From contig NZ_CP107976.1 in NCBI RefSeq assembly GCF_036099295.1, forward strand, positions 6,386,001-6,450,000: a stretch of DNA of 64,000 nucleotides. The letters run 5' to 3'. The DNA is from Streptomyces sp. NBC_00358 (GTDB lineage: Bacteria; Actinomycetota; Actinomycetes; Streptomycetales; Streptomycetaceae). Below the pieces are notes generated by a model. That model had not been told where the DNA came from and searched no databases. It saw nothing but the letters and a program-made list of their open reading frames with translations. Shown one piece after another: positions 1-7,513 of the stretch. Both the position numbers and the translations under genes were made by a program. Every line of letters begins with the position of its first letter. Position 1 is the stretch's first letter.

Positions 1-1
1 C

Positions 2-1027
2 GGCGACAAGGACCCGTTCGGCATCAGGCTCTGGTGCCTCGGCAACGAGATGGACGGCCCCTGGCAGACCGGCCACAAGACCGCCGAGGAATACGGCCGG
101 CTCGCCGCCGAGACCGCCCGCGCGATGCGGCAGATCGAGCCGGACCTCGAACTCGTCGCCTGCGGTTCCTCCGGACAGGGGATGCCGACCTTCGCCGCAT
201 GGGAGGCGACCGTCCTCGCCGAGACGTACGACCTCGTCGACCACATCTCCCTGCACGCCTACTACGAGGAGACCGACGGCGACCGGGACTCCTTCCTCGC
301 GTCCGCCGTCGACACCGAGTCGTTCATCGAGAACGTGGTGGCCACCTGCGACCACGTGGGCGCCCGCCTGAAGTCCACGAAGCGGATCAACCTCTCCTTC
401 GACGAGTGGAACGTCTGGTACCAGAGCCGGCCCAACCCGCACCCCGTCGAGGACTGGCAGGAGGCCCCGCGCCTGCTGGAGGACGTCTACACCGTCACGG
501 ACGCGGTCGTGTTCGGCTCGCTGCTCATCGCGCTGCTGCGGCACGCGGACCGGGTGACCGTCGCCTGCCTGGCCCAGCTCGTCAACGTCATCGCGCCGAT
601 CATGACCGAACCGGGCGGTCCGGCCTGGCGGCAGACGACGTTCCACCCGTTCGCGCAGGCCTCGGCGCACGGGCGCGGGCAGGTCCTCGACGTCCGGGTG
701 GACTCGCCGACGTACGCCACGCGCAAGTACGGCGAGGCGGACCTGCTGCACGCCACCGCGGTGCGCGCCGAGGACGGCTCGGTGACCGTCTTCGCCGTCA
801 ACCGCAGCCGGACCGAGCCGCTGCCGCTCGAAGTCGCGCTGAACCGGCTGGGGTTGACGACGGTCGCCGAGCACAGCGCGCTCGCCGACGCCGACCCGGA
901 CGCCGCCAACACCCTGCACGACCAGGAGCGGGTGACCCCGCACCCGGTCGAGGGGACCACGCTCCGGGACGGCACGCTGAACGCCGTCCTGGAGCCGCTG
1001 TCCTGGAACATGATCCGGCTGGTCTAG
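2..1027 (+). CDS. Alpha-L-arabinofuranosidase, GH51 (5' end outside window)
   Basis: Hydrolyses terminal alpha-L-arabinofuranosyl residues from arabinan, arabinoxylan or arabinogalactan. The reading frame is open from base 2, so only the C-terminal 341 residues are present, and the true start is upstream of the window. The fragment opens with the acid/base motif CLGNEMDGPW (Glu codon at 47-49), carries the SLHAYY segment typical of the family, and has the nucleophile motif LSFDEWNVWY (Glu codon at 404-406). A C-terminal beta-sandwich follows and ends in SWNMIRLV. There is no signal peptide information. Its stop lies 3 bp inside the tail-to-tail neighbour GH35 gene, so the two genes overlap convergently. 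With GH35 and the sugar ABC transporter nearby, a role in arabinogalactan side-chain removal is a reasonable inference. Confidence 0.93.
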   Translation, partial: GDKDPFGIRLWCLGNEMDGPWQTGHKTAEEYGRLAAETARAMRQIEPDLELVACGSSGQGMPTFAAWEATVLAETYDLVDHISLHAYYEETDGDRDSFLASAVDTESFIENVVATCDHVGARLKSTKRINLSFDEWNVWYQSRPNPHPVEDWQEAPRLLEDVYTVTDAVVFGSLLIALLRHADRVTVACLAQLVNVIAPIMTEPGGPAWRQTTFHPFAQASAHGRGQVLDVRVDSPTYATRKYGEADLLHATAVRAEDGSVTVFAVNRSRTEPLPLEVALNRLGLTTVAEHSALADADPDAANTLHDQERVTPHPVEGTTLRDGTLNAVLEPLSWNMIRLV

Positions 1028-4011
1028 GGCGTGACGGTCGTGGGGCCGGGGGAGGCCACCGGGCTCACCGGTACTCCTCCGGCCGCGCTGCCCAGCAGCG
1101 TCAGTTCCACCCGCCCGGGGCCGGCGGACGTGGTCCCGTCGGACAGCACCGCCAGGGCGAGTGTGTTGGGCCCCCGTGTGCGCAGCACCCCGTTGGGGAG
1201 GACGAAGGTGTGCTGGGGTCCTACGTCGTTGATGTACTGGCCCATGTTCCAGCCGTTCAGGAAGATCTGGACGCGATAGGCGCGCGCCGGATCGTCGGTG
1301 AGGGTGAGCCCGATCGACGCGTCCACACCGGTGTCGACGGCGAGCCGGAAGCCCGTGCGGTACCAGGTGACCCCCTGCCGCCGCTCGGCGCGCGGGAGGC
1401 CGACGGTCCTCCAGCCGGTGTCCGCGAACCCGGGCAGATGCCAGCCGTGCCGTTCCCCGTGCAGACCGCCGGTGTTGAGCGGTCCGCGCACCGGATCGGG
1501 GGCCGCCGTGCCCTGGATGCGCCACCGGACCGCCGGAGCGGCCCCGGCGAAGGCGGCGGCCGTCAGCCCCCGGGCCGCCTTGTGCGTGTCGTCGGCCCTG
1601 CCGTCCTCGTCGTGCTGCATCCGCCGGACCAGGACGGACAGCACGTGCGAGGGCCCGCCGCGCGGCCGGACGGGAAAGGTGGCGGTGGCCGCCCAGGTCC
1701 CCTGCCGCACGGTCTTCTTGTCCGGCACCGGCATCCGGTGGGTGCCCAGCGGCACACCGTCCAGCCAGGCCATCAACAGCCCCTGGGCGCCCGCCGTATA
1801 GGACAGGGACACGGACTCGGCGGCGCCCGCGTCCGCGAAGTGGCCCCGGTACCAGACGTCGCCGTAGTGGAAGCCGTAGTCGTCGGCGAACAGCACGGGC
1901 TGCCCGGCGGGTACGGGAGTGATGCTGGACGAGGACGTCCTGTCGGTGACCCGCCAGGCCCTGTCGTCGTAGTCGGCCGCCGACTCGGGATTCCCCTCGG
2001 CCCGGCGCCAGGCGGTCAGCGCGGGCAGCCGCACCTGGTCCACACCGGCCAGCGGCCGTTCGGCCCGCAGGCTGCCGGAGGGGGTCCCGTGGGCCTTCAG
2101 CCTCTTCTCGTTCCAGACCAGTTCGCTCACCCCGCGCGGTCCCCACACCTCCAGGTCCGCCGCCCGTACCGTGTCGCCGGTGAGCCGGACGCTCGTGCCG
2201 TGCACGGCGGCCGTGCGCAGCAGCGCCGGACCGAGCACCAGCACCGGACCCGACGGGGTGTCGTGGCGCCACAGCAGGCGGGAGCTCTCGTCGTCGGCGA
2301 ACAGCAGCAGGAGGGGAGCGGCGACACCGCCGCCGTCCACCCGGACCCGGGTGACGCCGTCCAGCACGGCGTCGATCCGCAGCACCCCGTCCCCGTAGCC
2401 GTGTGCGGCGTCGCCCTCCAGCACGGTGACCGTCGGCTCGCCCGCCGACTCCACGCAGGTGCGGGTCGACTCGCCGGCCCGGCCGGTGAACACCGCGATG
2501 TCCTGCCGCCCGGCGGTCAGGCACAGCATCGGCTGGGCGGTGGACCAGCTCAGCCTCCGGCGTCCCAGGGCGATGCCGGCGGCGAGCAGCCGGGCGTCGA
2601 GGCCGGGCACCGGCACCGCGACGGTCGTCCCGGCGAGCGCGACGGAGGCGACGGTCTCGGTGGGCGAGTCGTTGCGCAGCACCTGGAAGCGCGCCTTCGT
2701 GTCCGGATTGACCAGGTGGTACGCCGTGATGCCGGGACCTGGCACCGGGGTGCCGTCGGGGTCGGCCTCGACGGGGTCGAGTTTCGCCATGTCGGGTACG
2801 GAGTGCAGCAGTTGGCCGATCTGGTGCATCGGGACGAGCTTGTCGGTCGGCTGCCGCGCCTCGTCGAAGGCGGCCCCGTAGTCGTACGACGTGTAGACGA
2901 TCGGCGCGGGCAGCCAGCCCCAGGAGGTGCCGCCGAAGGTCATGTAGACGTTGTGGACCGTGATGCCGTTGGCGAGGTTGGTGAGGTAGAAGCGCCGTTC
3001 GTAGGCCGCGTTCCTGGTGCGGCGGGACTCCGCGTATCCCAGGCCGTCGAACTCGGCCCCGCCCCAGGGGTCGAACCAGCCGCCGCCGAACTCGGGGATG
3101 AATCCGGGGGTGTCCGGACTGGCGGTCGAGCCGCCCTTCATGCCGCCGGGGCCGAAGTGCCCCCAGTCCGGTGGTGTCCTGAAGGGGGAGGGGTAGCCGT
3201 CGAAGCCGTAGAGGTAACGCCCTCGCTCGCCGCCGGTGTCGAAGGTGCCGGGGGCCCAATGCCCGTTCCTGCCCTTGTCGTTGTGGAACAGCGGCACGTC
3301 GATGCCGTCGGCCCGCACCTTGGCGTACAGGTGCGCCATGTAGGCGCGGCCGGTGGGCTCGGCCACGTGGTTGTCGTACTCGTTCTCCAACTGGTAGAGG
3401 ACGATCGTGCCGCCGCCGTCGGTGTAGAGGTGGCGGGCGGCGATGCGGTGGACGGCGGTCAGCCACTCGTCGGCGTACTTCAGATAGTCCGGGTCGGAGG
3501 TGCGGGCCACCCCCGGGGTGACGGTCAGCCAGCCGGGGAAACCGCCCGCGTCGACCTCGGCGTTGATGTACGGGCCGGGGCGCAGGATGACGTACAGGCC
3601 GGTCTCGGCGGCGGTCCGCAGGAAGAGGTCGAGGTCGCGGACCCCGGTGAAGTCGTACTGACCGGGGGCGGGCGAGTGGTAGTTCCAGGCGACGTAGATG
3701 CTGACGGCGTTGTAGCCGTGCGCGCGCAGTTTCTGCAGGATGTCCCGCCACAGGGACGGGCTCGGCAGCCGGAACGGGTGGATCTCCCCGGACCAGATCA
3801 CCAGGCGCCTGCCGTCGATCAGCATCGAGTAGCGGTCGAAGCCGACCGTGTGCGGCCTGCCGTCGGCGGTGGGGGGCGCGGGCGCGGGTCCGGTGGGTGC
3901 GAGGGGCGTCCTTCCGGCCGCGGTCGCCTCGTCGCCCCCGCTGCCGCTCAGTGAGAGGCCGAGCGCGGCGGTTCCGGCGAATGCGCTGAAGGTACGTCTG
4001 CTCAACACCAT
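1024..4011 (-). CDS. Secreted beta-galactosidase, GH35
   Basis: Removes terminal beta-galactose from galactans or oligosaccharides outside the cell. It is 995 aa, long for GH35 and similar to multi-domain forms. The N-terminus has a twin-arginine signal (LSRRTF) followed by an Ala/Gly hydrophobic stretch to about residue 32. The catalytic TIM barrel starts near residue 60 with WSGEIHPFR. The acid/base motif LENEY is at 208-212, and the nucleophile lies in PEFGGGW (Glu306). Several beta-sandwich or jelly-roll regions occupy 450-995, including a GWHLPGF...WYRTGF module near the C-terminus. The ATG at 4011 is preceded by GGGAGGA about 7 nt upstream. The frame stays open for almost 400 codons further upstream, but that part is low-complexity Arg/Pro antisense to the dioxygenase gene and is not coding. 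Confidence 0.93.
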   Translation of the reverse strand: MVLSRRTFSAFAGTAALGLSLSGSGGDEATAAGRTPLAPTGPAPAPPTADGRPHTVGFDRYSMLIDGRRLVIWSGEIHPFRLPSPSLWRDILQKLRAHGYNAVSIYVAWNYHSPAPGQYDFTGVRDLDLFLRTAAETGLYVILRPGPYINAEVDAGGFPGWLTVTPGVARTSDPDYLKYADEWLTAVHRIAARHLYTDGGGTIVLYQLENEYDNHVAEPTGRAYMAHLYAKVRADGIDVPLFHNDKGRNGHWAPGTFDTGGERGRYLYGFDGYPSPFRTPPDWGHFGPGGMKGGSTASPDTPGFIPEFGGGWFDPWGGAEFDGLGYAESRRTRNAAYERRFYLTNLANGITVHNVYMTFGGTSWGWLPAPIVYTSYDYGAAFDEARQPTDKLVPMHQIGQLLHSVPDMAKLDPVEADPDGTPVPGPGITAYHLVNPDTKARFQVLRNDSPTETVASVALAGTTVAVPVPGLDARLLAAGIALGRRRLSWSTAQPMLCLTAGRQDIAVFTGRAGESTRTCVESAGEPTVTVLEGDAAHGYGDGVLRIDAVLDGVTRVRVDGGGVAAPLLLLFADDESSRLLWRHDTPSGPVLVLGPALLRTAAVHGTSVRLTGDTVRAADLEVWGPRGVSELVWNEKRLKAHGTPSGSLRAERPLAGVDQVRLPALTAWRRAEGNPESAADYDDRAWRVTDRTSSSSITPVPAGQPVLFADDYGFHYGDVWYRGHFADAGAAESVSLSYTAGAQGLLMAWLDGVPLGTHRMPVPDKKTVRQGTWAATATFPVRPRGGPSHVLSVLVRRMQHDEDGRADDTHKAARGLTAAAFAGAAPAVRWRIQGTAAPDPVRGPLNTGGLHGERHGWHLPGFADTGWRTVGLPRAERRQGVTWYRTGFRLAVDTGVDASIGLTLTDDPARAYRVQIFLNGWNMGQYINDVGPQHTFVLPNGVLRTRGPNTLALAVLSDGTTSAGPGRVELTLLGSAAGGVPVSPVASPGPTTVTP

Positions 4012-4040
4012 ACGGGTCCTCCCGGGGACGGCGATGGGGT

Positions 4041-4075
4041 TCCCCCGCTCGGTCCGAGCCCGAGAACCCGGGGGA
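4041..4075. repeat. CCCCC/GGGGG hairpin in the GH35 leader
   Basis: TCCCCC and GGGGGA arms enclose a smaller perfect stem, GCTCGG-t-CCGAGC, giving a branched hairpin 30 nt upstream of the GH35 start codon. Related C5/G5 hairpins lie upstream of the DUF3052 gene (49860-49888) and terC (52445-52466). They look like members of a small dispersed Streptomyces leader repeat or attenuator; the function is unknown. Confidence 0.5.
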
Positions 4076-4156
4076 GGTGCGGCCATTGTCCACAGGGGCA
4101 GGTCATTTAATGGTGATATGACGATCTCGGCGCGGGAGATTACGCGGTATGGGCGC

Positions 4157-4196
4157 GGCCGGGGGCGGCCCGCGCGGTCGCGGGCCGCCCCCGGCC
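4157..4196 (-). terminator. Rho-independent-like hairpin downstream of the dioxygenase gene
   Basis: A perfect 16-bp GC stem (4157-4172 with 4181-4196) and an 8-nt loop lie 21 bp past the dioxygenase stop codon on the minus strand. There is no U-tract, as is common in Streptomyces terminators. Confidence 0.7.
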
Positions 4197-4217
4197 TCCG
4201 TGGGGGGAAAGTACGGG

Positions 4218-5006
4218 TCAGTCGCTCTGGACGCCGAGCGTCAGGGTGCCGGTGTATCCGGCGGAGGTGGTGCTGCCGAGGGCCGTCAGCGTGAGGAGGC
4301 CGGAGGAGGCCCCTCCGCCGTCGTAGACGGAGTCCTGGGTCAGGGTGGTGCGGGTGACCTTGTTGGTCGAGTACGGGGACACCTTGGCCATGGCCGTGGT
4401 GATCGTCTCGCTGAAGAAGAGCTGACCGGTGTGGAGTTCCGTGCCGCCGGTGAAGGAGCCGTCGGAGGTGAGGGTGACGCCGGTGTGCACCTTGACGTGG
4501 ATGTGCACACAGCGGCCCCGGTACCAGCCGGGGTAGATCGTGGTGAGGTTCGCGACGCCGGAGGAGTTCGTGAGGACGCCGCCGCGCAGGAACGTGCCGT
4601 CGTCCGCCTCGCTGTGGCCGTTGTTGCCGACGAAGCCGGAGTACTCGCCGAGGGAGTCGCAGTGCCAGATCTCCACGAGGGCGTTGCCGATCGCCGCGCA
4701 GGTGGAGTCGTCGACGACGGTGAGGGCCAGCTTGAGCGGGGCGCCCGCCTTGCCTTCGGTGACGTCGGCGCGGACGAGTTGTCCGTCGAGGTAGTAGGGG
4801 CCTTCGGTCATCTCCTTGGTGAGGGTGCAGACGGCCGCCGCGGCGGCCGGGGCCGCGTCCGTCACGTCGGTGACGGGGGCGGGGGCGGAGCCGGCGGGTG
4901 CCGCGGCGCCCACGGCCAGGGCCGCGGCGGTGACGCCCGTGGCGACCAGTACGGTTCGGCGTCCGAGAGGTGCCTCTGACATGTCTTTCGAGGGGGAAGC
5001 TGTCAT
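4218..5006 (-). CDS. Secreted intradiol ring-cleavage dioxygenase-like protein
   Basis: Belongs to the protocatechuate 3,4-dioxygenase / catechol 1,2-dioxygenase fold, non-heme Fe(III) enzymes that cleave catechols between the hydroxyls. A Tat signal (GRRTVLVATG) and Ala-rich stretch precede the domain, so the protein is probably exported. The ligand pattern is visible: Tyr in EGPYYLDG, Tyr in IYPGWYRGR, and two His in CVHIHVKV. WHCD and the SGF segment also fit the family. The start is uncertain. ATG 5006 is chosen because it leaves a normal Tat n-region; 5030 and 4982 are alternatives, and none has a strong ribosome site. Secreted members in actinomycetes are thought to act on lignin- or plant-derived catechols, which suits the neighbouring polysaccharide hydrolases. 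The substrate here is unknown. Confidence 0.85.
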   Translation of the reverse strand: MTASPSKDMSEAPLGRRTVLVATGVTAAALAVGAAAPAGSAPAPVTDVTDAAPAAAAAVCTLTKEMTEGPYYLDGQLVRADVTEGKAGAPLKLALTVVDDSTCAAIGNALVEIWHCDSLGEYSGFVGNNGHSEADDGTFLRGGVLTNSSGVANLTTIYPGWYRGRCVHIHVKVHTGVTLTSDGSFTGGTELHTGQLFFSETITTAMAKVSPYSTNKVTRTTLTQDSVYDGGGASSGLLTLTALGSTTSAGYTGTLTLGVQSD

Positions 5007-5367
5007 GAACACGGCACCGTAGGAGCGCATGCTGTCGGTCGGCTGTCAGTTCCGCAAAGTGACAGCCCGTCAAGCTCGTTGTTGGACACCTTGCCCGGCC
5101 CCGTTCCGGAGCGGGGCACGCACCGGTTTCCGGCCGCACAGGGGTGTGACGGCAGAAGGGTGCGGGCGAAGGACGAGCGGGTCGGTGCCCTGGCTCCGCG
5201 GGCACCGCGCCGTGGTGTCCGGCGCCGGGTTCGCGGCGCCGGACACAGGGGTCCCGCGGCGCCGGGCGGGCGTCCTTCTGCCCTGCCCGCGCCGCAGGTC
5301 ATGGGCGGCTCCCGGCGGCGGGCCCGTGGCCCGGCCGCGCGGAGGTCCGCCCGGAGAGATGAGTGGC
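5007..5367. other. Gene-free stretch with two hairpins
   Basis: About 360 bp between the dioxygenase start and the mobile element. No plausible ORF is seen. It holds two GC hairpins (5183-5207 and 5215-5246) and should also carry the dioxygenase promoter, for which I see no clear consensus. Confidence 0.55.
5215..5246 (-). terminator. Hairpin, probable displaced terminator of the aminotransferase gene
   Basis: A perfect 12-bp stem (5215-5226 with 5235-5246) and an 8-nt loop. It is the first strong hairpin beyond the inserted element in the direction of aminotransferase transcription. It may have been that gene's terminator before the insertion separated them; this is inference. Confidence 0.45.
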
Positions 5368-5371
5368 CTAG

Positions 5372-5544
5372 GGCGTGTTTCGAAAGTCCCGTCTGGCTCG
5401 CGACGCCTGGCACGGCGCCTCGCCGCGTTGTCGGGATCGCCCGAGTACGCCCAGTACGCGGACGACCCTCCGCCTTGCGATGCACCGCACCAGACGCCGC
5501 GAGCCCCGCCCTCCGGGCGGACGACGCTACTTTCGAAACACGCC
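5372..5544. mobile_element. MITE-like non-autonomous element with CTAG target duplication
   Basis: 173 bp with perfect 16-bp terminal inverted repeats (GGCGTGTTTCGAAAGT at 5372-5387 and its complement at 5529-5544). It is flanked on both sides by CTAG (5368-5371 and 5545-5548), which fits a 4-bp target duplication. Inside the tips, a second imperfect inverted repeat (around 5397-5424 and 5490-5516) lets almost the whole element fold. There is no ORF. CTAG duplications are known for some IS5-type elements, so mobilisation in trans by such a transposase is plausible. The right CTAG supplies the TAG stop of the aminotransferase gene. Confidence 0.85.
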
Positions 5545-7245
5545 CTAGCCGGCCTGGTTGTACAGCATCGCGCCGACGGCTCCCCAGCCGCCGTCCGCTG
5601 GGGGAGGCGGTGGTTCCGGCTGCGTCCTGCCCCGGACCTGGGCCGCCGTCAGACCGCCCTGCGCGCCCATGGAGGCGGGGTTGGCCATGCCTGGCATTCC
5701 GGTCTGGGCGGCGGGCTGGAGACCGGCCGACTGGGCCGGGCCGGCCATCGCCGCGGGCGGCGTCTGGGCCGGCATCGCGCCCGGCCCCTGGGCCGCGGCC
5801 GGCCAGTTGGTGGGCTGCGGACCGGGGTAGCCGGGGGCCGCCATCGGCTGCTGCGGGGCGGGATAGGCGGCCGCGGCCACGGGCTGCTGGACGGGCTGCT
5901 GGACCGGATAGGGCGAGGCGGGCCGTACGGGCGGGCCGGGCGGGAGGCTGGGCTGCGGGGCCGCCGCGGCGACCTGCTGGGGCGCGGGCGCGGGCTGTCC
6001 GGGCCAGGCGTTCGCCTGCGCGGCCAGCCCCTGCATTCCCGCTCCGTTGGTCGAGCCGACGAGACGGTCCACCATGGCCGTACCCGAGCTGTAGCCGGTC
6101 CCGTTGCTCAGCTCGGGTACGGCGGTTTCCTTCCTGGACCCGAACAGCACCTGTTCCAGGCCCGACACCAGGCGGCGTACATCCGTCTGCGGACGTACCA
6201 CGAGTCTCAGGAAGCGGCTGGACGAACCGACCTTGTTGCCGCACTCGCGGACCAGGATGCGGTGCTCGGTGAGCAGCCGGTCCCGGACCACCGTGCCCTC
6301 GGCGCCGACGGGAAGGCGTACGAACAGGAAGTTGCCCTGCGAGGGGTAGATCGTCAGGCCGGGCAGCGCGGAGAGCTGGCGGGCCATGTCCAGCCGGTCG
6401 CGGCGGACCATGTGCAGGCTCTCCATGTACTCCTTGCCGTGGTTCTTGAGCATGAACACCACGGTCTCCGCGAAGGAGTTGAGGTTCCACTTCGGCAGCA
6501 TCGAGCGGACCTTGCCCGCCAGCGAGGGGTTGGCGACCATGTAGCCGAAGCGGATGCCGTGCAGGCCGAAGTTCTTGCCGAGACTGCGCAGCACGATGAC
6601 GTTGGGCCGCATGACCGCGTCCTCGACCACGCTGGGCTCCGACTCGGCGTCGGCGAACTCCAGGAACGACTCGTCGATGACGACCAGGTCCAGGTCGGCC
6701 ATCGCGTCCATGAACTGGATGACCGACTGGCGCGGCAGGAAGCCGCCGTCGGGGTTGTTCGGGTTGCAGATCACGGCGACCTTGGTGCCGCGCGCGCGGA
6801 TGAACTTGGCGTACGCGGCGAGGTCGAGCGCGAAACCGGTGGACTCCTGGAGCGGGAACATGTCGACCCGCTTGCCGGTCTCCATCGGCTGGTCGGTCCA
6901 GCGGCCGAACGTGGGGACGGGTATCGCGAGGGACTCACGGACCAGCAAGTGATCGATCCATGTGATGAGTTCGGTCGAACCGTTGCCCATCGCGACGCAC
7001 TGCGGCGGAAGTTGGAGCAGCGAGCACAGCTCACTGGTGATCGTGTCGGCGCTGCTCGGGTAGTAGGTGATGATCTCCCGCAACCGGCTCGCGAGTTCGT
7101 CGAACATCGCGGGCGTGGGGAAGTACGGGTTGCAGGGAATGCAGAAGTCCACCGGGCCGGCTCCGTCGCCCTCCCGCGTCAGTGCGGCCATCGACGGGCT
7201 GTGCGCCGCGGTGCCGCGAAAGAGCGAGGTGACATTGCCGGCCAT
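5545..7245 (-). CDS. Fold-type I PLP aminotransferase (HisC/CobD-like) with long Pro/Gln-rich C-terminal tail
   Basis: Class I/II aminotransferase, closest in pattern to histidinol-phosphate aminotransferase and threonine-phosphate decarboxylase. The catalytic domain spans about 1-385. Key features are GNGSTELI near 88-95, CNPNNPDG at 160-167, the PLP-contacting Asp191 in VVIDES, the Schiff-base Lys224 in SLGKNFGLHGIR, and a late R-LRLVVRP. About 180 residues rich in Pro, Gln and Ala follow (QQPVQQPVAAAAYPAPQQP and similar), likely disordered. Such a tail is unusual for the family. The ATG at 7245 is preceded by GGAGG 5 nt upstream. No his or cobalamin genes lie nearby, so the substrate cannot be inferred. 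The TAG stop lies exactly in the CTAG target of the inserted element, so the protein appears unharmed. Confidence 0.9.
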   Translation of the reverse strand: MAGNVTSLFRGTAAHSPSMAALTREGDGAGPVDFCIPCNPYFPTPAMFDELASRLREIITYYPSSADTITSELCSLLQLPPQCVAMGNGSTELITWIDHLLVRESLAIPVPTFGRWTDQPMETGKRVDMFPLQESTGFALDLAAYAKFIRARGTKVAVICNPNNPDGGFLPRQSVIQFMDAMADLDLVVIDESFLEFADAESEPSVVEDAVMRPNVIVLRSLGKNFGLHGIRFGYMVANPSLAGKVRSMLPKWNLNSFAETVVFMLKNHGKEYMESLHMVRRDRLDMARQLSALPGLTIYPSQGNFLFVRLPVGAEGTVVRDRLLTEHRILVRECGNKVGSSSRFLRLVVRPQTDVRRLVSGLEQVLFGSRKETAVPELSNGTGYSSGTAMVDRLVGSTNGAGMQGLAAQANAWPGQPAPAPQQVAAAAPQPSLPPGPPVRPASPYPVQQPVQQPVAAAAYPAPQQPMAAPGYPGPQPTNWPAAAQGPGAMPAQTPPAAMAGPAQSAGLQPAAQTGMPGMANPASMGAQGGLTAAQVRGRTQPEPPPPPADGGWGAVGAMLYNQAG

Positions 7246-7399
7246 GGAACCTCCGTGTGGGGCGAGCCCGCTGGGGAGGACGGGCCCTCCGTCTTTGGGT
7301 GGCCCGCGCGGGGGAGCGCGGGCCGCCCTTCCATACGGACACGGATGTGGCGCTGTTCAATCACTGCGCAATCGTGCGGACTTTGTGAACCGACTGTGA

Positions 7400-7513
7400 G
7401 GTCCGGTCACACGACGAACGCATTTACGTGCGGGGTCCGGTCACCCACCGGACGCGTGCACCGGTGCGGTCCGGGTCACGCGCCGAACGAGTGCACCGTG
7501 GAGGTCCGGTAGG
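7400..7513. repeat. Degenerate 34-bp tandem repeat running out of the galM 3' end
   Basis: Four copies of a unit beginning GGTCCGG start at 7400, 7434, 7468 and 7503 (periods 34, 34, 35). The last copies contain the final codons and stop of the aldose epimerase gene (stop at 7476-7478), and the others lie downstream of it. The units are diverged but share GGTCCGG(G)TCAC and a later CG-AACG/GCACCG part. Confidence 0.75.

Noticed and set aside
34..3954. 1306-codon plus-strand ORF antisense to GH35
   Set aside because: Arg/Pro/Gly/Val low-complexity translation, no ribosome site or domain. It is a high-GC shadow of the GH51 and GH35 genes.
4012..5205. N-terminal extension of the GH35 frame
   Set aside because: The added 398 residues are antisense to the dioxygenase gene and of shadow composition, whereas ATG 4011 has a ribosome site and Tat signal.
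7400..7513. Possible mini-CRISPR
   Set aside because: Repeats are contiguous with no spacers, diverged, and overlap the galM coding end, so they are tandem repeats.
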